A DNA stretch of 64,000 nucleotides from Aureobasidium sp. EXF-3400. Taxonomy: Eukaryota; Ascomycota; Dothideomycetes; Dothideales; Saccotheciaceae. Both the position numbers and the translations under genes were made by a program. Positions 32,682 through 42,135 of the stretch are shown here, piece by piece. The first letter of the stretch is position 1. Each line of letters begins with the position of its first letter. Below the pieces are notes generated by a model. That model did no database searches and was not told the origin of the DNA. It saw only the letters and a list, made by a program, of their open reading frames with translations. The stretch spans positions 1 through 64,000 of the forward strand of contig SWBL01000224.1 in NCBI GenBank assembly GCA_024195585.1, written 5' to 3'.

Positions 32682-33342
32682 ATGTCTGAGGTCTCTCCAC
32701 AAAAACTGAGAGCATGGATCGAATCAGACATGTGTCGCAAAGTCTGCTGGGTGATACAAGCACTACCTATGCTATTTGCTGCCTTTCCACCTGCTTGGGT
32801 ACCATGGTTCCTCCCCGGACCCTTCCGGGGACCTCTTGTGATATCCGTTGCGTATGTGTTTCTTCTTCCCGCTCCGATCGAAAACTGTTTGCTGAATAGA
32901 ACCAAAAACAGAGATCAAATCATGATGCTGTTGATCTGGATCATGAGAGCTGGTTTCTGGCTGCAACTTTAGCTTCATGGCGCACCCAGGAGGTTGGGAA
33001 GTACGATTGTGTTGGTTTGTTCCGTGTATTCTAGCATCATCTGCAGTATTGCTGTCATCAAATATTGTTATCTCGATTTTGAGATGGAGCATTCGGATTG
33101 GGTTTTGGGAATGATTGGTTGTGCGATGTAGGTTTTGATGCTCTTCTTGCTGTTGTGAGCCTTCTCGCGATTGTCACTATATTGAGAGAGGACGAAAAGG
33201 CTGATGGTGAAGCAGAGCAGGTGTCTATGTCTTGACGCTGAAGAGCTATGTGATCTGGCGAAGGGAGCGAGAACAGAGTAGAACGGGCGGGTCCAGGGTT
33301 GCAGTAGGAGACGAAGAAGAGGTGGAAATGGGTTTGCGGTAG
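32682..33342 (+). pseudogene. Four-TM membrane protein family, copy C, with one in-frame stop
   Basis: Exons by homology are 32682-32851, 32900-33127 and 33216-33342, with the same two phase-2 introns as its paralogues (48 and 88 nt). The signature C18-R-K-V-C22-W-V-I-Q-A-L-P is intact. In exon 2, after WIMRAGFWLQL, a TAG at 32970-32972 stops the frame. Downstream the frame continues without other damage through CSVYSSIICSIAV, the second splice junction, VYVLTLKSYVIW and an acidic tail ending at TAG 33340-33342. If translated only to the first stop, the product is about 80 residues. It is either a very young pseudogene, a truncated protein, a case of stop readthrough or a sequencing error. 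Confidence 0.65.
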
Positions 33343-33415
33343 ATTGAAACCTTTGTTGGCTGAACAGAGAAGTTCGAATGTCCAATTTTGTCTCTCTTTT
33401 GCCTTCAAGAGATTT

Positions 33416-34044
33416 TCAGACGTAGCTCTCGCCATGCAACAAGTTTTCGAGCTCTTCTCCATCTTTTCCTGACAGTGAGTCATCCTTTGCTTTGCGGATT
33501 CTGTACCAGACGACGAAACTTCTGGCGAGGAGAATGTAGAATGTAAGACTGCATACACCACTTTAGCCTTTGTGCCTACCAAGGCGAGATTGAGAGGATT
33601 AAACCACTTACAGAACCACAGGCAGTCCCATCCAGACCGCTCGGGCAATCGGCGCCCAACTATGCGGTGGCATATGTAAGGGGAAGACCCATCCACGGAA
33701 GTAGAAACCGAGATAAGTGATGAACACACTTTCGAACACCTGCATACAGAGCATGCGTGTAGCAGTCAAGCGGTGAATGAAGTAGAAGAATACTTGGTAG
33801 ATCCACACGAGAATGATGATGCAACAGAGGCTGAGCATGAGTTTTCCTCTATGGATAGCGTTAGTTTTGAGCACCATTGAGGGTAGGGATTGGAAATTTG
33901 TACGTACTCGGTTCCGTAAGGGGACATTTGACCAAGACCCCAAGCGAGGACGGTCATGAAGGCTAGACAACATATTGCCGGGAATTGAATGAGCCAGCAG
34001 ATATAGAGACACCAGTGGTGCTGAAGCCAGGAAATCAATTTCAT
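33416..34044 (-). CDS. Four-TM membrane protein family, copy D (3 exons, 168 aa)
   Basis: Minus-strand exons are 34044-33908, 33848-33612 and 33548-33416; introns of 59 and 63 nt, both phase 2, the first with a CTAAC branch site. The signature C12-L-Y-I-C16-W-L-I-Q-F-P begins only eleven residues from the start, so the N-terminal cytosolic segment is shorter than in A-C. Further hydrophobic segments are LMLSLCCIIILVWIY, VFESVFITYLGFYF and IARAVWMGLPVVL. Exon 3 gives FYILLARSFVVW and a 31-residue charged tail. It is the most divergent copy. It converges on copy C with 73 bp between stop codons and diverges from MLH3. Confidence 0.72.
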
Positions 34045-34861
34045 CTTAGCCGCTTGATGCTTTCGACTTGCAATGGTACGGTGAAGGCGGAATGGCGATG
34101 ATGAAAAACAGAGAAGAAAGAAATGTTACAAGATTTATGATATGGCACGCCTGACAAGAATTTGCAAGCACGGGACTCACATCTCCTGATATAACAGTTG
34201 TTGCGAGTCATTGAAAGGATTGACATGCCAAGTGTAGAGTGGACTTGTCAGTTATGGGCCTCCTACCTGCTGTTGAGTTTCTTACCTGCCTGTCTCTGGT
34301 GTGTCGTCGAGGAAAGGTTCGCCAACCCTATTGATTGTAGAAGCTCAGCAACTCGAAAGCAACACTACTTTACGAGGAATCCGGGTGGAATGTTCCTCGA
34401 GGTCAGGAGCAGAAGTTGTGTGTCGAAACTCAAGACACAAGAGCGTGAATGATTCTCGCACCAGTCTCAGAATTTGCATGGCCTCACAGCCAAGGCTCTG
34501 TGCATCACGACGGTCCCATCTATGCACCATGTCCAACTGTCAGGCCAAAGACGCAACCGCCGGTGTTTTCAACTCACTTCGTACAGTGTCACTAAAGAAA
34601 GGGACAAAGATCAAGGAGGAAGGAGAAAGGCTCGAATGCCAAGACTTTGGTGACGTCGTGGTTGCTGCCATTTGCACCTTCCGTTCACGGCTCTCTGTCC
34701 TCCCTGCAAGACGAGAAATCATCTGCGCCATCACACATCGGCAATTCATCAGCCGGATCATCAATGTTCGCTTCTTTGGATAATAGCGACTGTTCGAAAC
34801 CCAAGTGGCGTCCACCTTGAGCGACACACTTGCTTGGCTGGGCGCAAACATTGAATACAAC
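34045..34861. other. Divergent promoter region, membrane-protein copy D / MLH3
   Basis: Open frames of 84-160 codons on the plus strand lack domain character and splice support. The MLH3 frame is open upstream of its ATG to 34805, but without another ATG. Confidence 0.45.
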
Positions 34862-37800
34862 ATGGAATACACATCTGGACAGGAAATACCGAACGTATCA
34901 TCTGCTATCCTGCCACTCCCTGAGAACGTCGTCGCACAGATCAAATCCTCCACTACAATCACCAGCCTTAATCAGGTAGTCCTTGGCTTGCTCGAAAACT
35001 CTCTGGATGCACAGGCAACAAAAATAGACATTGTTATCGACTATGGTCGAGGTGGTTGTACAGTCGAAGACAACGGCATTGGTATCTTACCCTCAGAATA
35101 TCGTGCAACAGGAGGACTCGGCCGCTTGTACCACACATCTAAGCAGGAAAACGGCGCGCAATTCCAAACTCATGGTGGTCAAGGAACATTTCTGGCCTCA
35201 GTGGGAGCACTCTCGCTTCTCACTATCACGTCTCGACATGCTCAACACTACTCGCATAATACCCTGATCTTACATCGATCGAAAGTGATTTCCAGGTTGA
35301 CTCCCACGCTGCCTCAGCATGAGTTACGTAGCAGCACTGGCCACGGCACACGCGTATCCATCAGAGACCTGTTCGGTAACATGCCTGTGAGGGTCAAGCA
35401 GCGAGCAATCGTTGCCGAAGAAGGAATTGAAGCAGAAAGACAATGGCAAGCTTTGAAGATTGGAGTAGTGGGCTTTCTTCTACCATGGAACCGTCGCGTC
35501 ACCCTCAAAGTTACAGACTCACAAAATCCGGCAAGGACTTTTTCTCTCAATACTGGAGCACAATTTATACCAAACGCCCTCAGCGAGAGAAATCTGAACA
35601 CTTTGAACAAAAAGATATCAGGATTTGACCAGGGCACTATCTTGAGTATTCTGTCTCAATCGGGTATCATCTCGACCGATTCCAAAAGCAGCTGGATACC
35701 CGTATCTGCATCAACTTCTTCAGTCACTGTCAAAGGTCTCATATCACTCGAACCGGCACCTAGTAGGATCGCCCAGTTTATGTCTATTGGTATCATCCCT
35801 TGCTTGGATGAGAATAGACATAACGAGCTTTACGAGATGGTCAATCGATTGTTCAGCCAGTCAACTTTTGGTCACATAGATGAGGACACTGAGCTCGACG
35901 AAGCAGAGATGAAACGTCGACAGCACGACCGACGGTTCAAGAGTGATGGTATCACATACAAGCAACTTAAAGGAGGCCGAAAGGGAGTAGACCGTTGGCC
36001 GAGGTTCTATTTCCGTGTAGACCTGAAATCTAACGAGAGCTCACAACATGTGAACAACCTTAGTGATATGCGTCTCAAAAGCATTGCCAATGTTCTAGAA
36101 AGTTTGGCCCTGCATTGGTTGGAAACCAACAACTTCCGACCGAAGAAGTCACAACGCAAACGAAAGCAGACTACAGATGATAATGAACAGGCAAGCCATA
36201 CGAACTCTGACTTTCCGTCGCCAATCGCAGATAAACAGACTTCATCCGCTTCTTTGCAGCCTGCGAGCAGTGGCAAAACTCGCACCGCGAATTCAGGGGG
36301 CATCTGTAGTACAGATCATCGTGGCTCTAAGAGGCTACGGTCCACGAATGGAGCGGATGCTGCAATGCCAACGATATCCTTCACAGACTGGAGTCGTATC
36401 AAGAGTGCACGGCCACAAATGTACGACAGTATATGGAAGTGCAAGACACCATCGTCAAGACAATCCACCAACATAGAGTTGTCAGATCAAGGGACAAAGC
36501 GTTTGCCCGAAACCTCTGCTACGATAGATGTTGAAGCTGTGGGTACGAATCGTTTTGGGCTCATGAATGACACCTCGCATGAGACGTCAGAGCTGCTAGA
36601 ACCGGATCATGCCCAGGCCGCACTTGACCAGAATCAAAATGGCGAAAGCTACATTGACTGGATCGATTCAAAGACAAATCGGAAGCTCCGTATCAATGTG
36701 CGTACTGGAGTCGTGATGCCAGACGAGGTGCATCGACCAGCCTCCAGCTACGCATCTACGAGTAGATCTGCTGCAGCTGCAGATGCACGCGTGTCATCCT
36801 TTGGCAGGCCCCTCGTCTTGGAGCGAAGAAAAAGCAATATACTGTCCAGACTTGATGCAGCTTCGAGTGCTGCGACCTCCTCTCCCTGGCTTGAAGGGGT
36901 TTTACAAACTTGGAAGAACCCAGTCTTTGAGACTCAGGCGGAACAAGCAATACCGAAAACCAATTTTGGTGGACTCGAGCAAGAAGCAGCTCGATCGCTT
37001 GACTGCTATGGACAGCATGCCGTAGCTGACTTGTTTTCACATGCTGGGTCAACCGATGTTAGTCGACTTTCAAAATCTGCATTGCCATATGCACAGGTCA
37101 TCTCGCAAGTCGACAACAAGTTCATATTGATGAAGATTCCAAGTCTGGCAGGGTCGAAGTCGCAAGAACTGAATCATGCCAGACAACTGCTGGTATTGGT
37201 AGATCAACACGCGGCATCCGAACGCTGCATCCTTGAAACACTGCTCGAAGAGCTCTGCACGCCTGCTCAAGAGACTGCCCTTGCCAAATCGAACCTTGGC
37301 TTTACATCAGGTATCATGACGGACCCGGTCAACAAGCCACTGAGCTTCCAGATACCACCGCAAGAAGAGGCCATGTTCAGGACTTGTGCGGGACATTTTG
37401 CAAACTGGGGCATCATTTATAATATCCTCTCGCACATATCAGAACAACCTCGCCTAAACATCTTGACCTTGCCACCAGCCATATCCGAACGCTGCAAAGC
37501 CGAGCCAAGACTACTCATCGAACTCCTGCGCAGCGAGATATATTCGCTTGCAGAGAGCAGCACCACACGCACTCGCCCCCTCGAACCCGCAACCACAGAC
37601 ACAAATCACACATGGTTACAACGTATAGGTTCCTGTCCAAAAGGCATCCTTCAACTCCTAAACTCGCGCGCGTGCAGAAGCGCCATCATGTTCAACGACA
37701 CATTGACACTCCAGCAATGCCAGAGATTGATTGCGGAAGTTGCAAGATGTGCATTTCCATTCATGTGTGCGCATGGAAGAAACAGTATGGTACCGTTGGT

Positions 37801-37924
37801 ATACCTAGACGATGATGAGGGGGATATGCAAGGAAGTCTTGGGGGATTTGGTGGCAAGGAAGAAGAAAAGATCGAGGGGTTTGGCAGTGCGTATAGGAAG
37901 TGGAGGAACAAGGCTGCAGAGTAG
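34862..37924 (+). CDS. MLH3: MLH3 DNA mismatch-repair protein (1020 aa)
   Basis: MutL homologue that pairs with Mlh1; its endonuclease acts in mismatch repair and meiotic crossing-over. Intronless. The first ATG in frame is 34862. The GHKL ATPase domain (about 1-330) shows LLENSLDAQATKIDI, VEDNGIGI, GTFLASVGALSLLTI and GTRVSIRDLFGNMPVR. A long, poorly conserved, Ser-rich linker follows (about 420-740). The C-terminal domain carries the metal-binding endonuclease motif DQHA-x2-E-x4-E starting at D781 (DQHAASERCILE), and the late Zn-site stretches ACRSAIMFND and CAFPFMCAHGR. All residues needed for nuclease activity are present. It diverges from copy D of the membrane family and converges on the M3 peptidase (113 bp). 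Confidence 0.93.
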   Translation: MEYTSGQEIPNVSSAILPLPENVVAQIKSSTTITSLNQVVLGLLENSLDAQATKIDIVIDYGRGGCTVEDNGIGILPSEYRATGGLGRLYHTSKQENGAQFQTHGGQGTFLASVGALSLLTITSRHAQHYSHNTLILHRSKVISRLTPTLPQHELRSSTGHGTRVSIRDLFGNMPVRVKQRAIVAEEGIEAERQWQALKIGVVGFLLPWNRRVTLKVTDSQNPARTFSLNTGAQFIPNALSERNLNTLNKKISGFDQGTILSILSQSGIISTDSKSSWIPVSASTSSVTVKGLISLEPAPSRIAQFMSIGIIPCLDENRHNELYEMVNRLFSQSTFGHIDEDTELDEAEMKRRQHDRRFKSDGITYKQLKGGRKGVDRWPRFYFRVDLKSNESSQHVNNLSDMRLKSIANVLESLALHWLETNNFRPKKSQRKRKQTTDDNEQASHTNSDFPSPIADKQTSSASLQPASSGKTRTANSGGICSTDHRGSKRLRSTNGADAAMPTISFTDWSRIKSARPQMYDSIWKCKTPSSRQSTNIELSDQGTKRLPETSATIDVEAVGTNRFGLMNDTSHETSELLEPDHAQAALDQNQNGESYIDWIDSKTNRKLRINVRTGVVMPDEVHRPASSYASTSRSAAAADARVSSFGRPLVLERRKSNILSRLDAASSAATSSPWLEGVLQTWKNPVFETQAEQAIPKTNFGGLEQEAARSLDCYGQHAVADLFSHAGSTDVSRLSKSALPYAQVISQVDNKFILMKIPSLAGSKSQELNHARQLLVLVDQHAASERCILETLLEELCTPAQETALAKSNLGFTSGIMTDPVNKPLSFQIPPQEEAMFRTCAGHFANWGIIYNILSHISEQPRLNILTLPPAISERCKAEPRLLIELLRSEIYSLAESSTTRTRPLEPATTDTNHTWLQRIGSCPKGILQLLNSRACRSAIMFNDTLTLQQCQRLIAEVARCAFPFMCAHGRNSMVPLVYLDDDEGDMQGSLGGFGGKEEEKIEGFGSAYRKWRNKAAE

Positions 37925-38037
37925 GTTTTAGTTTCGTCGTGATTCGAGTCTTGGACAAGAGATTTTATTTTGCAAACACACAGATTCTTGGGTCAAGCCA
38001 TATCTCATATTTCATTTGCAATAGTTCTACACTACGT

Positions 38038-40560
38038 CTAGCTCAAGCCCAACTCGGTGTAGAAAGCCTCCGTACTCGGCTTTCTACCAAGGAAGTCCTC
38101 AAGCGTCTGCATCTCATCCTGCGCACCTCCGCGTTCCAAAACAGTATGTCTGTAGCGTCTGCCTTCCTTACCATTCATAGGATCTTTCTTGAAGACAGTG
38201 TAGAACATATCCGCAGAGTAAACTTGCGACGAAAGGTAACCATAGTAACCAGCATCGTAGCCTCCAATCAAGTGGCCGAAGGTGGCTTGACCGTGGCCCC
38301 AGTCGAAGCCTTGGCCTAGCTCTTCAGGCCCGTCCAGAGAGCAGATTTCTTTGCGGAGGGAGTTGTACAACTTGCTGACTTCGAGGGTCTTGATTTCATC
38401 GTGGGATTTGCCTTCGTGTACAGTCATGTCGAAGATGCCGAAGTGGAGTTGGCGGAGGTTGAAGAGGGCATCGTTGACGTGACGTGTGCGGATGATGCTG
38501 TCGATCAGGTTGTCGGGCATAGTTTCTGGAGGTTGCTTGCCCGACTTGTTCGATTCTGAGAATGCAGCCTTATAGCTGTCGGAGAGGTAGCTGTAGTGGT
38601 GAGACAGGCTGCGCAGTTGAGAGGCAGTCCAGCACCAGTTTTCGAGCATTTGAGAGGGGGCCTCGACGAAGTCACGAGCAGTGGATGTGCCGTGGAAGCG
38701 AGAGTATGTTGTGCGGGAGACGAGATCGTGGATACCGTGACCAAGCTCGTGGAACAAAGTCACAACCTCATCGTGCTTGAGCAGGGAAGGCTTCTTAGGT
38801 GTAGGCTTCGAGAAGTTGCAAACAAGTGCGGTCGCGGGATATCTTCTCTTGCCATTTTCATCGATGTAACCAGGCTGCAGGTTAAAGTTGGCGGCGTGAC
38901 CATATTTGCCATCGCGAGGATGCAAGTCGAGATAGAGGTATCCAACGAAGCCACTGCCTTCACCCTCATCATCCCAGACACTGAAGACCTGAACATCGGA
39001 ATGCCAGATGATATCGTCACCCTTACCAGTAGGGCTGATTGAGTCGCGGTCCTTGCCAGTGACTTGGACAAATTGGAGACCGAACAGCTCCTCGAAGATC
39101 TGCAACATGCCGCGAATGGTGGTCTCGAGAGGGAAGTACTCGGCGATGGCTTCTTGAGCAAGCTGGTACTCGTGCTCGAGCATCAAAGTGTCGTAGTAAC
39201 GGTGGTCCCAAAGGTAGTACTTGCCATCATTCTGCTCTGCAACGCCACGATCCTTGAAATCCTTCTCCTTCAAAGTCTTCAGCTTCTTAAGCTCTTCGAC
39301 ACCACCAGGTGCAAGACGTGTGCGAAGATCACCCAGGAAATCATCAACAGTCTTGGGAGTCTTGGCCATCTTGTCCTCAATGCGGAAGGTGGCGTGGTTA
39401 GGGTAGCCTAGAATGCGGGCAGCCTCGTCGCGTAGCACAACGGCCTCCTTGAAGAGAGGCACGTTCTCGTTGCACTTGTTCTCGTTCGAGGTGAAGACCT
39501 TGCGACGGACGTCGGGATTCTTGCAGTACTTCAAGGTAGGGAAGAGATCGGGGTACTTGAAAGTGAGCCACAGCTTGCCAGCATTGTCACCATCTCCCTT
39601 CTTAAGGCCATCAAGAACATCCTTTGGCACGCCTTCCAACTCTTGCTCAGTAAACCACAGACCGCCCTGCTCTTCATTCAAGTTCTTCTGGAAGGTGATG
39701 CTGAGCTCAGACAGACGCTTTTTGATTTCCTTGAAGCGGTCACGCTTGGGTCCAGCAGGGACGTTCAAGCCCATGCGCACAAAGCCCTTGTGGTCCTTCT
39801 CGAGTAAGCGCTGACTCTCGGGATCCAAATCTTTTGAGTTCTTGGATGCAGCGTCAACAAGCTTGAAGATATCCTCGCGCATGCTGGCTTCAATGCCGAA
39901 CTCATCCATCTGTTTCTCGGCTTCGATCGAGGCGTCTCTCAGCTTGGAGTCTGTCGAGACGGCAGAGTAGAAGCCAATGATATGTGACTCGATAGCCATC
40001 TTGTTGTCATCGAGAGCCATTGGCAAGACGACATTGTGGAAATTGGCCGACTCGGGGGTGATGTCGTTGACGATCTGGTCTTGAATACGGCGGGACTGGT
40101 CTAGCAGACGCTTGGTGTCTTTGGCGAGAGACTCGGTGGTTGCGGTGAAGAGAGGAGGGGCCTGAGGAGGCTTCTGGTACTTGGCTGAAGCCATGGTCAT
40201 CGAGGTAATGTTTCGGGTAGATGCAAGACCAGAGGGCAGCTTTAGCGGGGTGAAGTGAGTCGTCAGAAGACTGAGACGGGAGGCGATGCGTGTGAAAGCC
40301 ACCGTGAGCAGGACGAGGGCGAGTGAGAGGAGGAAGAGGGATCTGTAGCTGAACTGCTTCTTGACGAGACTGGTAAGCGCCAGTTTGAATTGAGTGACCG
40401 GTCGATGTCTAGGCTGCTTAGAGAAGGTCGCCTGCTCTTGCTCTGGCTGTGGAACGCAGCTGCCATGTGCTGGAGCTAAGCCCCGCCATATCTCCGATAC
40501 CGTTTCGTCTAACTTCACCGCTGTTGATTCATCATCTGAACACACATCACATTGCGACAT
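38038..40560 (-). CDS. PRD1: M3 metallopeptidase (saccharolysin/thimet type) with N-terminal membrane anchor (840 aa)
   Basis: Zinc oligopeptidase that degrades short peptides. The catalytic HExxH is HELGH, H604-H608, with the third ligand region EAPSQMLENW downstream. Catalytic and C-terminal regions are complete (GYYGYLSSQVYSADMF). Unusually, about 120 residues precede the normal family start. They include a hydrophobic segment of about 20 residues (75-95) flanked by basic residues, predicting a single-pass type II anchor. ATGs at 40200 and 40194 (Met121, Met123) sit exactly where cytosolic family members begin, so a soluble form could arise by internal initiation. The frame has no intron. 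The symbol follows the yeast homologue and the orthology is probable. Confidence 0.88.
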   Translation of the reverse strand: MSQCDVCSDDESTAVKLDETVSEIWRGLAPAHGSCVPQPEQEQATFSKQPRHRPVTQFKLALTSLVKKQFSYRSLFLLSLALVLLTVAFTRIASRLSLLTTHFTPLKLPSGLASTRNITSMTMASAKYQKPPQAPPLFTATTESLAKDTKRLLDQSRRIQDQIVNDITPESANFHNVVLPMALDDNKMAIESHIIGFYSAVSTDSKLRDASIEAEKQMDEFGIEASMREDIFKLVDAASKNSKDLDPESQRLLEKDHKGFVRMGLNVPAGPKRDRFKEIKKRLSELSITFQKNLNEEQGGLWFTEQELEGVPKDVLDGLKKGDGDNAGKLWLTFKYPDLFPTLKYCKNPDVRRKVFTSNENKCNENVPLFKEAVVLRDEAARILGYPNHATFRIEDKMAKTPKTVDDFLGDLRTRLAPGGVEELKKLKTLKEKDFKDRGVAEQNDGKYYLWDHRYYDTLMLEHEYQLAQEAIAEYFPLETTIRGMLQIFEELFGLQFVQVTGKDRDSISPTGKGDDIIWHSDVQVFSVWDDEGEGSGFVGYLYLDLHPRDGKYGHAANFNLQPGYIDENGKRRYPATALVCNFSKPTPKKPSLLKHDEVVTLFHELGHGIHDLVSRTTYSRFHGTSTARDFVEAPSQMLENWCWTASQLRSLSHHYSYLSDSYKAAFSESNKSGKQPPETMPDNLIDSIIRTRHVNDALFNLRQLHFGIFDMTVHEGKSHDEIKTLEVSKLYNSLRKEICSLDGPEELGQGFDWGHGQATFGHLIGGYDAGYYGYLSSQVYSADMFYTVFKKDPMNGKEGRRYRHTVLERGGAQDEMQTLEDFLGRKPSTEAFYTELGLS

Positions 40561-40801
40561 ATCAATTATCCAAATGAGCGTCTCAATACATCAGCAAACT
40601 TTCTAAGGGTTCGAGCTGTCAATCCAAGTGTGGAACTGTCCATTCCGTACCCAAGCTCCATAAACCCCTTGCCTACGCTATCACCATGTCTTCCTGCTTA
40701 GGCCATCGAGCGTCGTGATCTGACGCGACGTGACACAAGTCTGTGCTGACCACATACACATCTTTGCTTGACCCAAAATCTCAGTCTCCGTCTCAGCCGT
40801 C

Positions 40802-41739
40802 TCACACCGCTGGCAAGACCTCTGGACGAAGTATGCCAATGTGAATCACAAATCCCGACTTCTCCCTCAGATCATCTGTCAAAACATCGTCTGGGAGTCT
40901 CCAGCTTCTAAAGTGCTTATTGAATCCTTCGAGCCATTCCTCGAATACGTCTGGCTGTCGGAGTTGTTGTGCTATCACACAGACTGTCGGTCGTTCACCC
41001 CTTCTTGATCGACAGATGTCTACGCATGTCTGGACAAACGGTTTTATCAGAGCATAGTTATATATGCAATCGCAGGCAATGACCAAGTCGACTCCTTCAG
41101 GTGCATTGCTGCTCTTGAGGAACGAGTCGACATCATCAGTCTCCCAGTCCAGAGACTCGATTTGTATGTTTGAGCTTGGCACGACGTTTGGCTTTTTCGA
41201 GGGTTTCTTATTCCTAGTTCCAGTCTGTGTTGATGTCGTGTTTTGGTCGATGTTTTCTTTGAGAAGTTTGAGTGCATATGCCTGGTCTGTAGCAATATAT
41301 TGCTGGACCAGTGGAGCCAGTGTCAAAGGCACAATTCCAGCAATTCCAGATCCTAGCTCAAGCACGCTTGACTCTGCAGACACGATGCCATGTTGTGCCA
41401 GTATGTTACCAGATGATACCAACCACTCGGCAAACCTTGGAGTGACCTTCCAAACCACAGCACCAGTAGTGCCGCCTCCTCGTGCTGAATTAAGGACAGT
41501 GGGGGACTGCTTGATGGAGAGGTCACGAGACCCGATACTCAGCTCAAGGAGGGGTGCTTGTGAATCAATTATGCCAAGATTCTGAGAGGGGATGTCTTGG
41601 GAGAAAAGCAAGAAGGTTTCTGTATAGGACCTACCGTTACCATGCTGAGGGGGACTTGTGGCTGGGGGTCTAGGCAATCACCTTCCGAGGCATCGTCAAT
41701 CTCGGCACCTAGTTGGGCGATGAAGGGGGCGAGGGGCAT
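40802..41739 (-). CDS. RKM5: Rkm5-like protein-lysine methyltransferase (2 exons, 294 aa)
   Basis: SAM-dependent Methyltransf_16 (seven-beta-strand) enzyme; the yeast relative methylates ribosomal protein L1. Minus-strand exons are 41739-41635 and 41581-40802, joined in phase 0 (donor GTAGGT, acceptor CTCTCAG). Another donor six bases upstream (GTAACG) also keeps frame. Family features: QSPTVLNSARGGGTTGAVVWK, the SAM-binding VLELGSGIAGI, and the post-I acidic stretch DLVIACDCIYNYALIKPFVQT. An Asn/Thr/Lys-rich insertion (about 150-180) separates strands. The first exon supplies the only in-frame ATG. The family also contains elongation-factor methyltransferases, so the substrate is not certain. 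Confidence 0.82.
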
Positions 41740-42135
41740 GGATGGCAAGTAATTGTGTACAGCTTGGATAGGAGGTGATTGCGACGGGCATGCTCCGGGA
41801 CTTGGTAAAGTCTTAGCAGAACAAGTCAAGTTGCGAAGAGGGTGTGATGAAGATGGACAACACGAGTCGGTGGATGAGCCAGTGAGGAAAGTGAATGTCG
41901 CAGCGTCCGAAGCTCTGGCCGTGTTGTGGCGCAAGCACGAGGAAAGCGGTGCGTCATTGGCCGTGGGCGACTGCGGAACCAACCAATTGTGTTTCTGAAG
42001 GTTCAACGCGCCGTCATCACAAGTGCGCTCCTGCCTGCCAGATCCTCTTTCCCTGCCCAAACGAGGCTCTCCGTCCTTGCCTTTTTACATTTCATGTCTT
42101 TTGACAGTCTGCCCAACATCACAAACATCTACAAC
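41740..42135. other. Bidirectional promoter, methyltransferase / acyl-CoA synthetase
   Basis: A 396-bp spacer. The acyl-CoA synthetase frame remains open upstream, and an ATG at 42094 is in frame, 14 codons before the chosen start. Nothing else is recognised. Confidence 0.45.
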
